This document shows, piece by piece, positions 8,864-17,883 of a stretch of DNA of 64,000 nt. The stretch comes from Scytolyngbya sp. HA4215-MV1 (GTDB taxonomy: Bacteria > Cyanobacteriota > Cyanobacteriia > Leptolyngbyales > Leptolyngbyaceae), in contig JAHHIA010000012.1 in NCBI GenBank assembly GCA_019359045.1, positions 124,001 through 188,000 of the forward strand. Direction: 5' to 3'. The stretch's first letter is position 1, and each line of letters starts with the position of its first letter. Position numbers and translations under genes: made by a program. The notes under the pieces are model-generated. The model did not search any database and was not told the DNA's origin. It saw only the letters and a program-made list of their open reading frames with translations.

Positions 8864-11020
8864 ATGACTGAATTCGTAATTGGAAAACTCTTCATTCAAG
8901 CTGCCACACTCGGTTTGGCGAGTATTTTCAGCAAAGTGATTTGTGAAGGCAGTGGCAAATTGATTGGGTGGACGAAGGAGCGACTGGACGAGAAAACAGA
9001 GAAGCAAATTGAAAAAGCTGCGATTCAATATGTGCAAAATTACTGCAATCGCCATGGCATTCTGAAGGTACTGGGTATGCGAGAACCCGTAGATTTGGAG
9101 TCGGTTTATACCACCGTGCAGTTTTTGGATCGACGGGGATTGCAGAGTCTGGAGTCGATCGAAAGCATGGAGCAAGCCTATCGCCGCAGCCGTCGTTTTG
9201 AGCCGAAGGAAAGCCGCCGCCAAGATGGTATCAAGGTTGCCAACGACAAACCATTCTTAATGGTGTTGGGAGGACCGGGTGCGGGGAAGTCTACGTTTCT
9301 GCGCAAGATGGGGTTAGAGGCACTCAAGGGGCGATTAGGAAAATATGAGCATGAGTGTATTCCAGTGTTTCTGGAGTTAAAGGGGGTGACATCGAATCCG
9401 CTGGATATTGAACAAGCGATCGTCCATGAATTTCAGGTGTGCGGCTTTCCCAGTTCAGCAGCTTGTACTGCCAAGTTGTTAGAGCAGGGGCGGTTACTGG
9501 TGTTACTGGATGGGCTAGATGAAGTCCCCAGCAAAAATGTAAACGATGTGATTTGTCAAATTCAAGATTTTGTCGATCGCTACGACAACAATCGTTTCAT
9601 TGCCTCTTGTCGAGTTGCGGCTTATCGGCACAATTTTCGCCGCTTTACCGATGTGGCGATCGCCGATTTCGACGGTACCCAAATCGAGCAATTCATTAAT
9701 AATTGGTTTAACTCCACCCTTGATCGAGAAGTGGGCACTGGGCAACGCTGCTGGGAGATTTTGCAAAAGCCCGAACATGCAGCCGCCAAGGAATTAGCAC
9801 AAACCCCCTTATTGCTCACCTTACTGTGTTTGGTGTACGACCATTCGCAAAATTTCCCTAAAAATCGTAGTGGTTTATATCGCAAAGCCTTGAGAATTTT
9901 GCTAGAAGAATGGGCATCTGAAAAGCGAATTTTGCAAGAAGAAATTTATCAGGGTTTGAGCACAGAATTGGAAGAAATTTTGCTGTCCGATATTGCATAC
10001 CATGGCTTTGAAGCCGATCGCTTGTTCTTTGCCCAACGCGAATTGGTCGATCACATCAAAACATTTTTGACCAGCAATTTGAATGCTCCCAAACATTTGA
10101 ACGGGGAAGGCGTATTGAATGCGATCGCTATCCAGCAGGGCATTCTAGTCGAACGAGCAGAGGAAGTGTTCTCGTTTTCTCACTTAACCCTGCAAGAATA
10201 TCTCACTGCTCAATTTATTGAAGATCATCATCAAGTGGGGCGGTTGGTATCGGCACACCTCACCGATGAACGCTGGCAAGAGGTGTTTTTGCTGGTGGCA
10301 GGGTTGATGCGCGGTGGGGCAGATGAGTTACTGCTGCGGATGGAGCGCAAAGCCCGAAAGTTGATTAATACACCTAAATTGACCGCCTTATTAGCATGGG
10401 CAGAACAGGTCACGGTGGGTTCGGCAGGAGTCATGCCTGCCCCGACCAAGCGATCGGCAGCCATTTTTCTGGCGTTGATGTGCGATCGGGCGTTGCATCT
10501 CTCCCACAGCTTTGATCCCGAAGTTGCTCGTGTGCTCGATCTGGCGCGGACGCTGGCACGGGCAGGCGTTCCCGAATTTATCTACACCATGAACAATACG
10601 CCAGCCCGTGCCAGTACATTAACTCGTGCCTTTGCCCGTGCCTTTACTCATACCTTTGCTCGGGAGTTAGAAAAACTCAAAGTCTTCAATAACATCGACT
10701 TCAATGTATTAATTGCGCGTTTGGAAGCATTTCGTGCGCGGAAGCCCGATATTCGACAATCACCGGAAGCCCATCAGGACTTCAATTTTCGACTTTCTCA
10801 AATCTGGTTGAATGCTTTGCAACTGGACTCCAACCTCATCAGCCTATTCGATGAAGAGTTGCAATCGCTGGAACATTATCTCTATGCCAATTGGTTGATC
10901 GTGCGGTGCCGACAGGCAGCTGTGCGATTGTCCCCTCAGATTTGGCAAGCGATCGAAGACCGGATGTTGAAGGGAGAAATCGCTGAATCGATTGAAAGAA
11001 ATCATCAATACGATACTTAA
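8864..11020 (+). CDS. NACHT-domain STAND NTPase
   Basis: This intact 718-aa protein has an N-terminal helical region (1-110), then a NACHT ATPase: P-loop G-G-P-G-A-G-K-S-T-F near 145-154, Walker B L-V-L-L-D-G-L-D-E-V near 212-221, and S-C-R-V-A-A near 248. The winged-helix/helical region includes E-L-A-Q-T-P-L-L-L-T-L-L and F-S-F-S-H-L-T-L-Q-E-Y-L-T-A-Q-F near 440. The C-terminal roughly 250 residues are helical with no recognisable effector and resemble NACHT C-terminal helical domains. Related bacterial NACHT proteins defend against phage (family knowledge); its own trigger is unknown. It stands alone between glmU and a metal exporter, with a strong hairpin terminator 88 bp downstream. It is not a close relative of the NACHT-GUN4 gene. 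Confidence 0.85.
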   Translation: MTEFVIGKLFIQAATLGLASIFSKVICEGSGKLIGWTKERLDEKTEKQIEKAAIQYVQNYCNRHGILKVLGMREPVDLESVYTTVQFLDRRGLQSLESIESMEQAYRRSRRFEPKESRRQDGIKVANDKPFLMVLGGPGAGKSTFLRKMGLEALKGRLGKYEHECIPVFLELKGVTSNPLDIEQAIVHEFQVCGFPSSAACTAKLLEQGRLLVLLDGLDEVPSKNVNDVICQIQDFVDRYDNNRFIASCRVAAYRHNFRRFTDVAIADFDGTQIEQFINNWFNSTLDREVGTGQRCWEILQKPEHAAAKELAQTPLLLTLLCLVYDHSQNFPKNRSGLYRKALRILLEEWASEKRILQEEIYQGLSTELEEILLSDIAYHGFEADRLFFAQRELVDHIKTFLTSNLNAPKHLNGEGVLNAIAIQQGILVERAEEVFSFSHLTLQEYLTAQFIEDHHQVGRLVSAHLTDERWQEVFLLVAGLMRGGADELLLRMERKARKLINTPKLTALLAWAEQVTVGSAGVMPAPTKRSAAIFLALMCDRALHLSHSFDPEVARVLDLARTLARAGVPEFIYTMNNTPARASTLTRAFARAFTHTFARELEKLKVFNNIDFNVLIARLEAFRARKPDIRQSPEAHQDFNFRLSQIWLNALQLDSNLISLFDEELQSLEHYLYANWLIVRCRQAAVRLSPQIWQAIEDRMLKGEIAESIERNHQYDT

Positions 11021-11107
11021 AAGTTTAGATGCAAATAAAAGCGCCGCTCATGCTCATAACGTTAGATATAGTAGTCCTAAATCATTTGTGAATGAGAAAG
11101 GCTGTGT

Positions 11108-11136
11108 GAAAAAGAGTTCCACAGGAACTCTTTTTC
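11108..11136 (+). terminator. Intrinsic-terminator-like hairpin after the NACHT gene
   Basis: A perfect 13-bp stem, GAAAAAGAGTTCC with its complement, closes on an ACA loop and ends in TTTTTC. It lies 88 bp after the NACHT stop codon and before dmeF. Confidence 0.7.
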
Positions 11137-11298
11137 AGAATCCAGATAGGGTCGCTATAGCATCTAAATATCTTCCCTCGAGAGGTCACAATTGACAGTT
11201 TGGAGGAGCAGGGTTGGGGGTCGTACAGTCGCATAGACATGAAGAATTGGTAGGCTGAAGGGTGTCTATTCAACCAAATCCTTTTTTGTCAGTTTTTT

Positions 11299-12255
11299 AT
11301 GCACATCCATACGCTTGAACAATGGCAGCATTCTCACAATTTTTTCATTGATCAGAATCAAGCAGAGAAAAACACTAAAATCGTACTGCTGATCACAGCA
11401 GTTACCATGGTCGCTGAAATTAGCGCCGGAATAACCTTTGGTTCCATGGCGCTGCTGGCAGATGGTTGGCACATGGCAACCCATGTTGCAGCATTTGGCA
11501 TCGCGGTCTTTGCTTATCAATACGCTCGTAACCATGCAAACGACCCCCAATATACCTTTGGCACTGGCAAGGTGAGCGTTCTGGGTGGCTTTACCAGTGC
11601 GGTTGCACTGGCAATGGTTGCATTGCTGATGACGCTTGAATCCGCAACCCGTCTTTTTCACCCTCAAACGATTCAGTTCAATGAGGCAATTTGGGTGGCG
11701 CTGCTTGGCTTGGCTGTCAATCTCGCCAGTGCATTTTTATTGCAGCAACATCCTGATCACTCACACTCACATCACACTTCTCACGACCATGGACAGACTC
11801 ACCATGACCACAATTTGCGTGCAGCCTATATCCATGTTTTAGCTGATGCCCTGACTTCTGTTTTCGCCATCATTGCTTTATTCGCTGGCAAGTTCTTGGG
11901 CTGGATTTGGCTGGATGCAGTCATGGGCATCGTGGGGGCAGTGGTGATTGCAAGATGGTCTTACGGCTTAGTGAGGGAAACAGGTGTAATCTTGTTGGAT
12001 GGAGCAATTGATAAGCCAACGAAATTGGCGATCGTGGCAGCGCTTGAAAAAGACGCAGACAATCGGGTAACCGATTTACATGTTTGGCATCTGAGTCAGC
12101 ATCATCTAGCAGCAACTATCGCGTTGGTGACGCATTATCCCCAGCCCCCCGAATATTACAAAAACCAACTCCAGCACATTCCCGCGCTCGCTCATGTGAT
12201 TGTTGAAGTGAATCCTTGTCATGGAGAACCCTGTGTGGATTTGCATCCCGTCTAA
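11299..12255 (+). CDS. dmeF: DmeF-type cation diffusion facilitator (Co/Ni/Zn efflux)
   Basis: This 318-aa CDF-family transporter exports divalent metals from the cytoplasm. It opens with M-H-I-H-x-L-x-x-W-Q-H-S-H-N-F, a hallmark of the DmeF branch (Co2+/Ni2+ efflux). There are six predicted membrane segments. The metal-site pairs are H/D rich: L-L-A-D-G-W-H-M-A-T-H in helix 2 and V-L-A-D-A-L-T-S in helix 5. A His-rich cytoplasmic loop (about residues 150-172, many H and D) lies between helices 4 and 5. The C-terminal domain has the V-T-D-L-H-V-W-H-L motif. No RcnR/DmeR-type regulator gene is next to it. Metal specificity is inferred from the subfamily. Confidence 0.85.
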   Translation: MHIHTLEQWQHSHNFFIDQNQAEKNTKIVLLITAVTMVAEISAGITFGSMALLADGWHMATHVAAFGIAVFAYQYARNHANDPQYTFGTGKVSVLGGFTSAVALAMVALLMTLESATRLFHPQTIQFNEAIWVALLGLAVNLASAFLLQQHPDHSHSHHTSHDHGQTHHDHNLRAAYIHVLADALTSVFAIIALFAGKFLGWIWLDAVMGIVGAVVIARWSYGLVRETGVILLDGAIDKPTKLAIVAALEKDADNRVTDLHVWHLSQHHLAATIALVTHYPQPPEYYKNQLQHIPALAHVIVEVNPCHGEPCVDLHPV

Positions 12256-12304
12256 CTGCCCGTCTACTGGATGACCGCTTGCATTCATGCAAGCTCAGCA
12301 TGGT

Positions 12305-12329
12305 CAATGCTTCTGAAACAGAAGCATTG
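12305..12329. terminator. Hairpin downstream of dmeF
   Basis: An 11-bp perfect stem (CAATGCTTCTG and its complement) closes on AAA, 50 bp after the dmeF stop. A shorter palindrome, CTTGCATTCATGCAAG, lies just before it. Neither is followed by a clear T-run on the + strand, so the terminator role is tentative. Confidence 0.4.
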
Positions 12330-12446
12330 GCACAACGCTTATTGAAAACACCCGGGATTGACCTATTAAAAATAAATGGCTCAGGTAGGTTTGTACACTT
12401 TTTGGGAAACAACACGGCCCCAAAAGCGAGAAGGTACGCCCATACC

Positions 12447-13100
12447 TCAGTCTTTTTTCCGTCTACCGTTACCCTTTGTACTCGATGAACGAGTCGTCGT
12501 TCTAGGAGAACTCGTCCGACGGGTAGCAGTTTTAGTCGGACTCGATTTGGAAGCAGTAGAACGTCGAGCTCGAGTTTTGGGTGGTTGAACTTCAGGTTCA
12601 GCTTCAACGGTGGGTTCTTCGACCACTGCTTTGGCGGCAGTTCTGCCTCTTCTGCGCTTCACGGCAGGGGCTTCGACTTCTTCCGTGGCTTCGGCTTCGG
12701 GTTCTTCCACAGGTGCAGCGATCGGTTCTTCCTCAGCGTCCAACTCCACCACTGCAACTTCGTCAGCGCTTCTTTGTCCTCGTTTTGCCCGAGTTTTAAC
12801 CGGAGCCGCAGTCTCTTTTGCCGATTGTCGCCGACCAGAGGGCAAATAGTTTTTCAGTGTAGAAGGACTGATTTCAATTCCTTTCTCAGTCAAAACCTTC
12901 GCCAACTCTTCGTAGCTGTATCCTTTGGCTAAGGCTCCCACAATTTGGTCACGCAGTTGGCGCACAGCTTCTCGGAGCGATAACTCTTCTTTCGGTTTAT
13001 CGGGCAATGTTTCTAGAAAAGTTGAAGCATGGTCGATCGAGACACGCTTGACATTGGCGATTTTGGAACGCTTGACGGTTGCGGTTGCAGTTACTGCCAT
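12447..13100 (-). CDS. Small HTH-like protein with a long basic, histone-H1-like tail
   Basis: This 217-aa protein has two parts. Residues about 38-90 form a compact helical domain (L-S-L-R-E-A-V-R-Q-L ... G-Y-S-Y-E-E-L-A-K-V-L ... I-S-P-S-T-L-K-N-Y-L) that looks like a helix-turn-helix, with a recognition-helix-like S-P-S-T-L-K-N-Y-L. Similar modules occur in plasmid and cyanobacterial small DNA-binding proteins. Residues about 95-217 are low complexity: first acidic/Ala/Glu, then Lys/Arg/Thr/Ser with R-R-G-R, A-R-R-S-T-A and T-R-S-S-S, like histone H1 or AT-rich DNA-binding tails. A nucleoid-associated or regulatory DNA-binding role is inferred. I do not recognise a named family. It is a single gene on the minus strand. 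Confidence 0.7.
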   Translation of the reverse strand: MAVTATATVKRSKIANVKRVSIDHASTFLETLPDKPKEELSLREAVRQLRDQIVGALAKGYSYEELAKVLTEKGIEISPSTLKNYLPSGRRQSAKETAAPVKTRAKRGQRSADEVAVVELDAEEEPIAAPVEEPEAEATEEVEAPAVKRRRGRTAAKAVVEEPTVEAEPEVQPPKTRARRSTASKSSPTKTATRRTSSPRTTTRSSSTKGNGRRKKD

Positions 13101-13344
13101 AAGGAAGTTACCAAGAATGATAGGAATTTTAATTATTTTATGCGTTGAATCAGAAAGCGAACAATTTAATTATGGAATTGCACTAACCTGATACAAAGGT
13201 TAATCGAATGCCTCTATCCAGGTGAATATTCATTCTGGACTCAGGATTCAAATTAGCTGATCAAAGGATAAATAACGCCTTGGGTTTTGAGTGGAGAAAT
13301 GCAAGAATGTGCGAAATCGCTTGGATAAAACCTGCCCCATCACC

Positions 13345-13953
13345 ATGCAATCGACCTCCACTGAACTGCAAGCCGCCTTCGATCAAACTTTTGGCAAATT
13401 CTCCCCGTCCAATCCACTTCAAGCTTGTGTCGCGGTGCAATTGCTGGAAACTCCACTGGGAACTTTATTGGTTGGGGCTGTTTCTGATGGCGTTTGTCTG
13501 TTGGAATATCTCGATCGCGACAAACTTGCCCAACGCTCGGCTCAATTGCGCCAACAGTTTGGTTATCCAGTATTGTCTGTGCCGCATTTCCATCTCGATC
13601 GCTTGAAAGACGAATTGGCTCAGTACTTTGCAGGAACACTCACTCAATTCACAGTGCCTGTGTGGCTACACGGTACGCCCTTCCAAAAACGTGTGTGGAC
13701 AGAACTGCAACGGATTTCCTACGGACACACGATCGCCTACGAAGACTTGGCTCACCGCATGGGTCAACCCACTGCGATCAGGGCAGTTGCACGAGCCAAT
13801 AGTATGAACCGTGTTTACCTTTTAGTTCCATGCCATCGGGTAATTGGTAAAAATGGTCAACTCACTGGATACGCTGGCGGTTTGTGGCGGAAACGATGGT
13901 TGTTAGAACTCGAACAACCTGGGCAGCTGTCCCTTAGATTAACCACTCACTAA
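13345..13953 (+). CDS. ogt: Methylated-DNA--[protein]-cysteine S-methyltransferase
   Basis: This 202-aa suicide DNA-repair protein moves methyl groups from O6-methylguanine (and O4-methylthymine) to its own cysteine. The active-site motif P-C-H-R-V-I-G is at 162-168 with acceptor C163. The helix-turn-helix (T-A-I-R-A-V-A-R-A-N) lies just before it, and the family signature G-T-P-F-Q-K-R-V-W-T-E-L near 110-121. The ATG at 13345 gives a normal family length. An upstream ATG at 13291 would add 18 residues without homology character. No Ada regulatory domain is present, so it is the Ogt/MGMT type. It is a single gene divergent from the basic-tailed protein. Confidence 0.9.
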   Translation: MQSTSTELQAAFDQTFGKFSPSNPLQACVAVQLLETPLGTLLVGAVSDGVCLLEYLDRDKLAQRSAQLRQQFGYPVLSVPHFHLDRLKDELAQYFAGTLTQFTVPVWLHGTPFQKRVWTELQRISYGHTIAYEDLAHRMGQPTAIRAVARANSMNRVYLLVPCHRVIGKNGQLTGYAGGLWRKRWLLELEQPGQLSLRLTTH

Positions 13954-14013
13954 ATTGATAATTTGTCTGTGTGATGACTTGTCTTAGTTTGAAATAATCC
14001 AGCACAATGAGAA

Positions 14014-16044
14014 TTGGGCATAAAGCCCCTTCCGTTTAACCCTCCCCCCTTGAGCTTGATGCCTGCTCGTCTGCCCTCCGATACCCCGCGCCCTGAAACA
14101 CCCCTCTCCCCATTGCAAGAGACCCTGTCGGGAGAAGCGACCCGGATATCAATCCACGATCGTGCCAACCGATTGAGTCGTTTTCAGCCTTCCCCAGAGT
14201 CGATTGTGCTGCTTCTAGCGGTATTGATCGGCAGTGGCACGGGGATGGGCGTTGTCACCTTTCACTATCTGATTGAGCTAATTCACAGTCTGATGCTGGA
14301 AAACCTGATGGGTGTCATTGCCCACTGGGGAGCCTGGACACTGGCTTGTGTGCCCACCCTGGGTGGTGTCCTAGTGGGTCTGATGCGCTGGCGCTGGCAA
14401 GATTTTGGCCCAGGGATGTCAGCCTTGATCGCGAGTCCCCAACAGTTGCAAGAGCTATCGCCGCTGAGACCAGTCACGCGAATGGTAGCGGCAGCCGTTT
14501 CACTGGGTACAGGCGCGTCCTTGGGTCCAGAAGGTCCTAGTGTGGAAATTGGAGCAAGCTTCGGGGTATTGCTGGGGCAAGTCTTGCGGGTCTCGCAGGA
14601 ACGCCAGCGCCTATTGTTAGGAGCCGGAGCCGCTGCGGGTCTGGCAGCCGGGTTTAATGCTCCGATTGCTGGCGTTTTCTTTGCGTTGGAAGTCGTCCTG
14701 GGGACTAGCTTTGCTACCTCATCCGTGAGTGTAGTCGTGTTGGCAGCCGTGGTCTCAGCATTGATTGCGCAAATTGGTTTAGGCGCTCAGCCAGCATTTG
14801 CCCTGCCCTCTTATGAGGTACGAAGTCTTTTAGAACTGCCGCTATACCTGGGTTTAGGATTATTTGCCAGCCTGGTTTCGATCAGCTACACCTACACGCT
14901 TCAGTTCATCCAACGATGTTTTCGGGGCGAGGTGGCGGGTCTGGGTTGGCTGGGTAAGGTGCCCTCGCCAGTACAACCGATTTTAGGCGGCATGTGCGTC
15001 GGTCTAGTCGCGCTGAAGTTGCCCCAAATTTTGGGGATTGGTTATGAAACTGTGGAAGCAGTCCTGCGCGATGTAGAGTTTTCGCTGAGTTTGCTCATTG
15101 TGTTGCTAGTGGTCAAATTATTGATGACAGCAGTGAGTTTGGGCAGTGGTTTGGTCGGTGGCTTGTTTGCTCCAGCAATGTTTTTAGGCGCAGCATTGGG
15201 GGCAGCTTACGGCAAGATTTTAGCGGCAACCTTGCCGTTTGCAGCAACGACGATCGCAGCGCCACCCGCGTACGCGATGGTTGGCATGGCTGCGGTGCTT
15301 GCTGCCAGTGCCCGTGCCCCACTCACTTCAATTTTGCTTCTATTTGAGCTAACTCGCGATTATCGCATTGTCCTGCCGTTGATGGCAGCGGTTGGCTTAA
15401 GCGTTTGGCTACTCGATCACATTCGTCCTTTGCATCAAGAAAATCCCAGTACCCCTGCACTCAGTGCAACTGCGAAGCAAGATCGGTTGGATCTGTTGAA
15501 ACAAATCCCTGTCGCCCAAGCCATGCACCGCAATTTGCTACAGTTACCAGCATCAGTGCCCGTGATTGAAGCCGGACTGAGGATGACTGAACAACACTTT
15601 CACAGCGCCCTTGTGAAGGATGAGACGAACCAATTGATTGGTATCGTCACTCTCCAAGATATTAATCGGGCAATTTCTCAGTGGAAACATGCCACAACCA
15701 CTTTTGTGCCGCACAACTTGGATGAACTCACCGCGGGAGAGAAAGCAAATTATCCTTTTCTGTCCAAACATTTCATCCATCAGCCGTTGATAGACATTTG
15801 TACAAAAGATGTACTGTGTGCCTATGAAGATGAACCCATTTCTGAAGCCCTCGATCGCATGACCGCTCGAGGACTTCACCAGCTTCCCGTTGTTGATCGA
15901 AAAATGCCTCAACAAGTTATTGGACTGTTAGAGCGAGAAGGGATTGAATTGGCATGCAGTTTAGCCGTGACCAAAGACTCCTTAAATGAATGCTTGGCTC
16001 GACTGCCCCAAGACCAAAAGCTATCTTTACTATTACCTTCTTGA
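14014..16044 (+). CDS. ClC-family chloride channel/transporter with CBS domains
   Basis: This 676-aa membrane protein has a ClC core with about ten hydrophobic segments (residues 60-460), followed by two CBS domains (about 490-665). Ion-path motifs visible are G-A-S-L-G-P-E-G-P-S-V-E-I-G (gating Glu at E173 in G-P-E-G-P), A-G-F-N-A-P-I-A-G-V-F-F-A-L-E, and G-S-G-L-V-G-G-L-F-A-P-A. The first selectivity motif, usually GSGIP, reads G-P-G-M-S here, an unusual change. CBS pairs often bind adenine nucleotides and gate transport (family knowledge). The ATG at 14014 is used; ATG 14059 is also plausible. A strong bidirectional terminator follows. Confidence 0.88.
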   Translation: MGIKPLPFNPPPLSLMPARLPSDTPRPETPLSPLQETLSGEATRISIHDRANRLSRFQPSPESIVLLLAVLIGSGTGMGVVTFHYLIELIHSLMLENLMGVIAHWGAWTLACVPTLGGVLVGLMRWRWQDFGPGMSALIASPQQLQELSPLRPVTRMVAAAVSLGTGASLGPEGPSVEIGASFGVLLGQVLRVSQERQRLLLGAGAAAGLAAGFNAPIAGVFFALEVVLGTSFATSSVSVVVLAAVVSALIAQIGLGAQPAFALPSYEVRSLLELPLYLGLGLFASLVSISYTYTLQFIQRCFRGEVAGLGWLGKVPSPVQPILGGMCVGLVALKLPQILGIGYETVEAVLRDVEFSLSLLIVLLVVKLLMTAVSLGSGLVGGLFAPAMFLGAALGAAYGKILAATLPFAATTIAAPPAYAMVGMAAVLAASARAPLTSILLLFELTRDYRIVLPLMAAVGLSVWLLDHIRPLHQENPSTPALSATAKQDRLDLLKQIPVAQAMHRNLLQLPASVPVIEAGLRMTEQHFHSALVKDETNQLIGIVTLQDINRAISQWKHATTTFVPHNLDELTAGEKANYPFLSKHFIHQPLIDICTKDVLCAYEDEPISEALDRMTARGLHQLPVVDRKMPQQVIGLLEREGIELACSLAVTKDSLNECLARLPQDQKLSLLLPS

Positions 16045-16137
16045 GCTTTTGTTTTGGGGAACTTTACTTTGAACAAAAAATTCCCCACCTCGATTGCTCT
16101 GTCCAAATATCACTGAGGAACATTAAAACTTTACTAA

Positions 16138-16176
16138 TAAAAATAACGATCGTAAGATCTACGATCGTTATTTTTA
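16138..16176. terminator. Bidirectional terminator between the ClC gene and cyAbrB
   Basis: A perfect 17-bp stem (TAAAAATAACGATCGTA and its complement) closes on AGATC. It has A-rich and T-rich ends on both strands, between two convergent genes. Confidence 0.85.
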
Positions 16177-16209
16177 TCCAGTCAATCTAATGCCTAAGCA
16201 GAACTCTAT

Positions 16210-16629
16210 TTATTCATCATAATCCTCTTCATCATCTTCCTCGTCTTCTTCTTGGAGCTGATCCACTTGACGAAGATGAATATGCTTCCTACCTAGAGAA
16301 ATTTCAAACTCATCGCCAGGCTTTAATGCCATTTGCTTTGTGTAGGCAGAACCAATCAGCAAATTACCATTCGATTGCACACTAATTCGGTAGCTTGCAC
16401 TTCTGCCACCCCGTCCATTAAGACTTTGCTTCCCATCTAACTCAATGCCTTCAGCATCAATCAGAGCATTGAGGAACTTCATCATGTTGACCCGCTCTAT
16501 ACCTGCCTTCGTGACAGTATAGTAGCCACATTCCCGCGCTTTTTCTTCCTTGCTGAGGTTCTCTAATTCCTTAACTTTCTTCAGCAATGCCTCACCTGTG
16601 AGTGCCTCAATCTTCTTCTTTTTACTCAT
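16210..16629 (-). CDS. cyAbrB-type transcriptional regulator
   Basis: This 139-aa cyanobacterial AbrB-like DNA-binding protein starts M-S-K-K-K-K-I-E-A-L-T-G. cyAbrBs control carbon/nitrogen balance, hydrogenase and stress genes in Synechocystis and Anabaena (family knowledge). The body has the typical A-R-E-C-G-Y-Y-T segment (about 31-38) and a C-terminal AbrB half (S-Y-R-I-S-V-Q-S-N-G-N-L-L-I-G, then L-K-P-G-D-E-F-E-I-S-L-G). The last 16 residues are almost all Asp/Glu. The ATG at 16629 is chosen over an upstream frame start at 16686 because it gives the family N-terminus. Which paralogue it is (CalA or CalB type) cannot be told here. Confidence 0.88.
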   Translation of the reverse strand: MSKKKKIEALTGEALLKKVKELENLSKEEKARECGYYTVTKAGIERVNMMKFLNALIDAEGIELDGKQSLNGRGGRSASYRISVQSNGNLLIGSAYTKQMALKPGDEFEISLGRKHIHLRQVDQLQEEDEEDDEEDYDE

Positions 16630-16689
16630 TAACCTAAATTCAATAAGAGGACGAAGGATAGAACGCCTTGCCAAGCAATATATCAAACG

Positions 16690-17883
16690 AGAATTACTGA
16701 CAAGGGGAATGAACTTTCAACTTGATATTAGTTCGTGCAACCATCTTACACTGATGTAGTATTTTTTTAACTTTTTATATCGCGGTTCTAAATCATTCAT
16801 AAAAGTAGAAGGCTTTATGAGAAAGGTTTTCTCCGAGAAGCTTTCTCATCGTCCAGTTTATCCCATCTGATCGTCTCTTAAAAAGTTTATGAAGTGAAAT
16901 GGCTTGGAGCAAAAAGAGTCTTCTGGAAGTCTCTTTGCTCAATCGAAATCAGCTTACTAGATTGCCTGCTAGAGATTGATTGATTATCCAGGCACTTGTT
17001 AATAAACCTCATCTCAAAGCAGCCCCCATTGTATTAGCGATATTTATCAATTGAGAATGAAAGTGCTGTCTTGAGTCTGCCTGTAAAATGTCACCAAGCA
17101 TTTGACAATGGCAGATGGCAAAGCTATCAGAGCAGATAATATCCAGTCTCTGCCGATGTGCCTTGTCGAAGATATCTTGCTCAAGTGGATTGAGTTTGAT
17201 GGTCAAGCTTCATAAATTGTCAGCGTGAGCAGTGAGACGCCAGTGTTTGATGAGATTTTGAAGAGGGTCAGTGCGATCGACCCAATCCCTAACTCAATCT
17301 TCGGATTTGCATCGGTTCGTCAGGAGAGATGGGCGTCGGGTTATCAATCTGAGTTGAATTTTGACAAAAATTCTAAATCGTGCAATCGTTTTCAATCCGG
17401 ATGGATAGATAAACAGTCCGGTTGAGATCACAAATTGGTAATTTGAGCTTGGCGAGGACTGAGCAACAGTGCAGCACTGAACAAGATTTCATTGGCTTTG
17501 GTCGGTGCTTGTCAACAGTCTTCAAAATTTCTGTTTAGAATTGTTTTTGAGAGGCTCTCCTTCAGAGCGGCAGTTCAGATTGGAACCTCTTGCGATTGAA
17601 CAACATCATTGATAGGGAGAGAGGAAGCCTGACGCCCCCAGGGCAGTGCTCAGCAATTTGGCAGAAGGTTGGTTAGAGATTGTTATTCTACGAAAACCAA
17701 CGCCTCGCCATAGTTTCATGCGTTCGTAATAGGAGTTTGACTGCAACGTCACAAGTTTTGCCTAGAGTAAAGAAGTATCGAGCTCAATGGAGTTGACACA
17801 TGAAAAATCGAGAGGTTGCCTGATCACTGCTGCGAACGAGTCAAGATTCGATTGGTTGCTTTTGAAGGAGAATTTGAAAGGCG
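16690..17883. other. Long intergenic region (about 1.2 kb) between cyAbrB and htrA
   Basis: I see no convincing gene. A minus-strand open frame of 65 codons at 17009-17206 matches nothing I recognise and may be a relic. Imperfect hairpins lie near 16818-16847 and 16910-16941. The 3' end must hold the htrA promoter: TTGACA occurs at 17794-17799 without a good -10. The region is AT-rich compared with its neighbours. Confidence 0.4.

Noticed and set aside
17009-17206. A 65-codon minus-strand frame in the gap before htrA
   Set aside because: No motif, no ribosome site, and no recognisable relation; kept only as a note in the intergenic entry.
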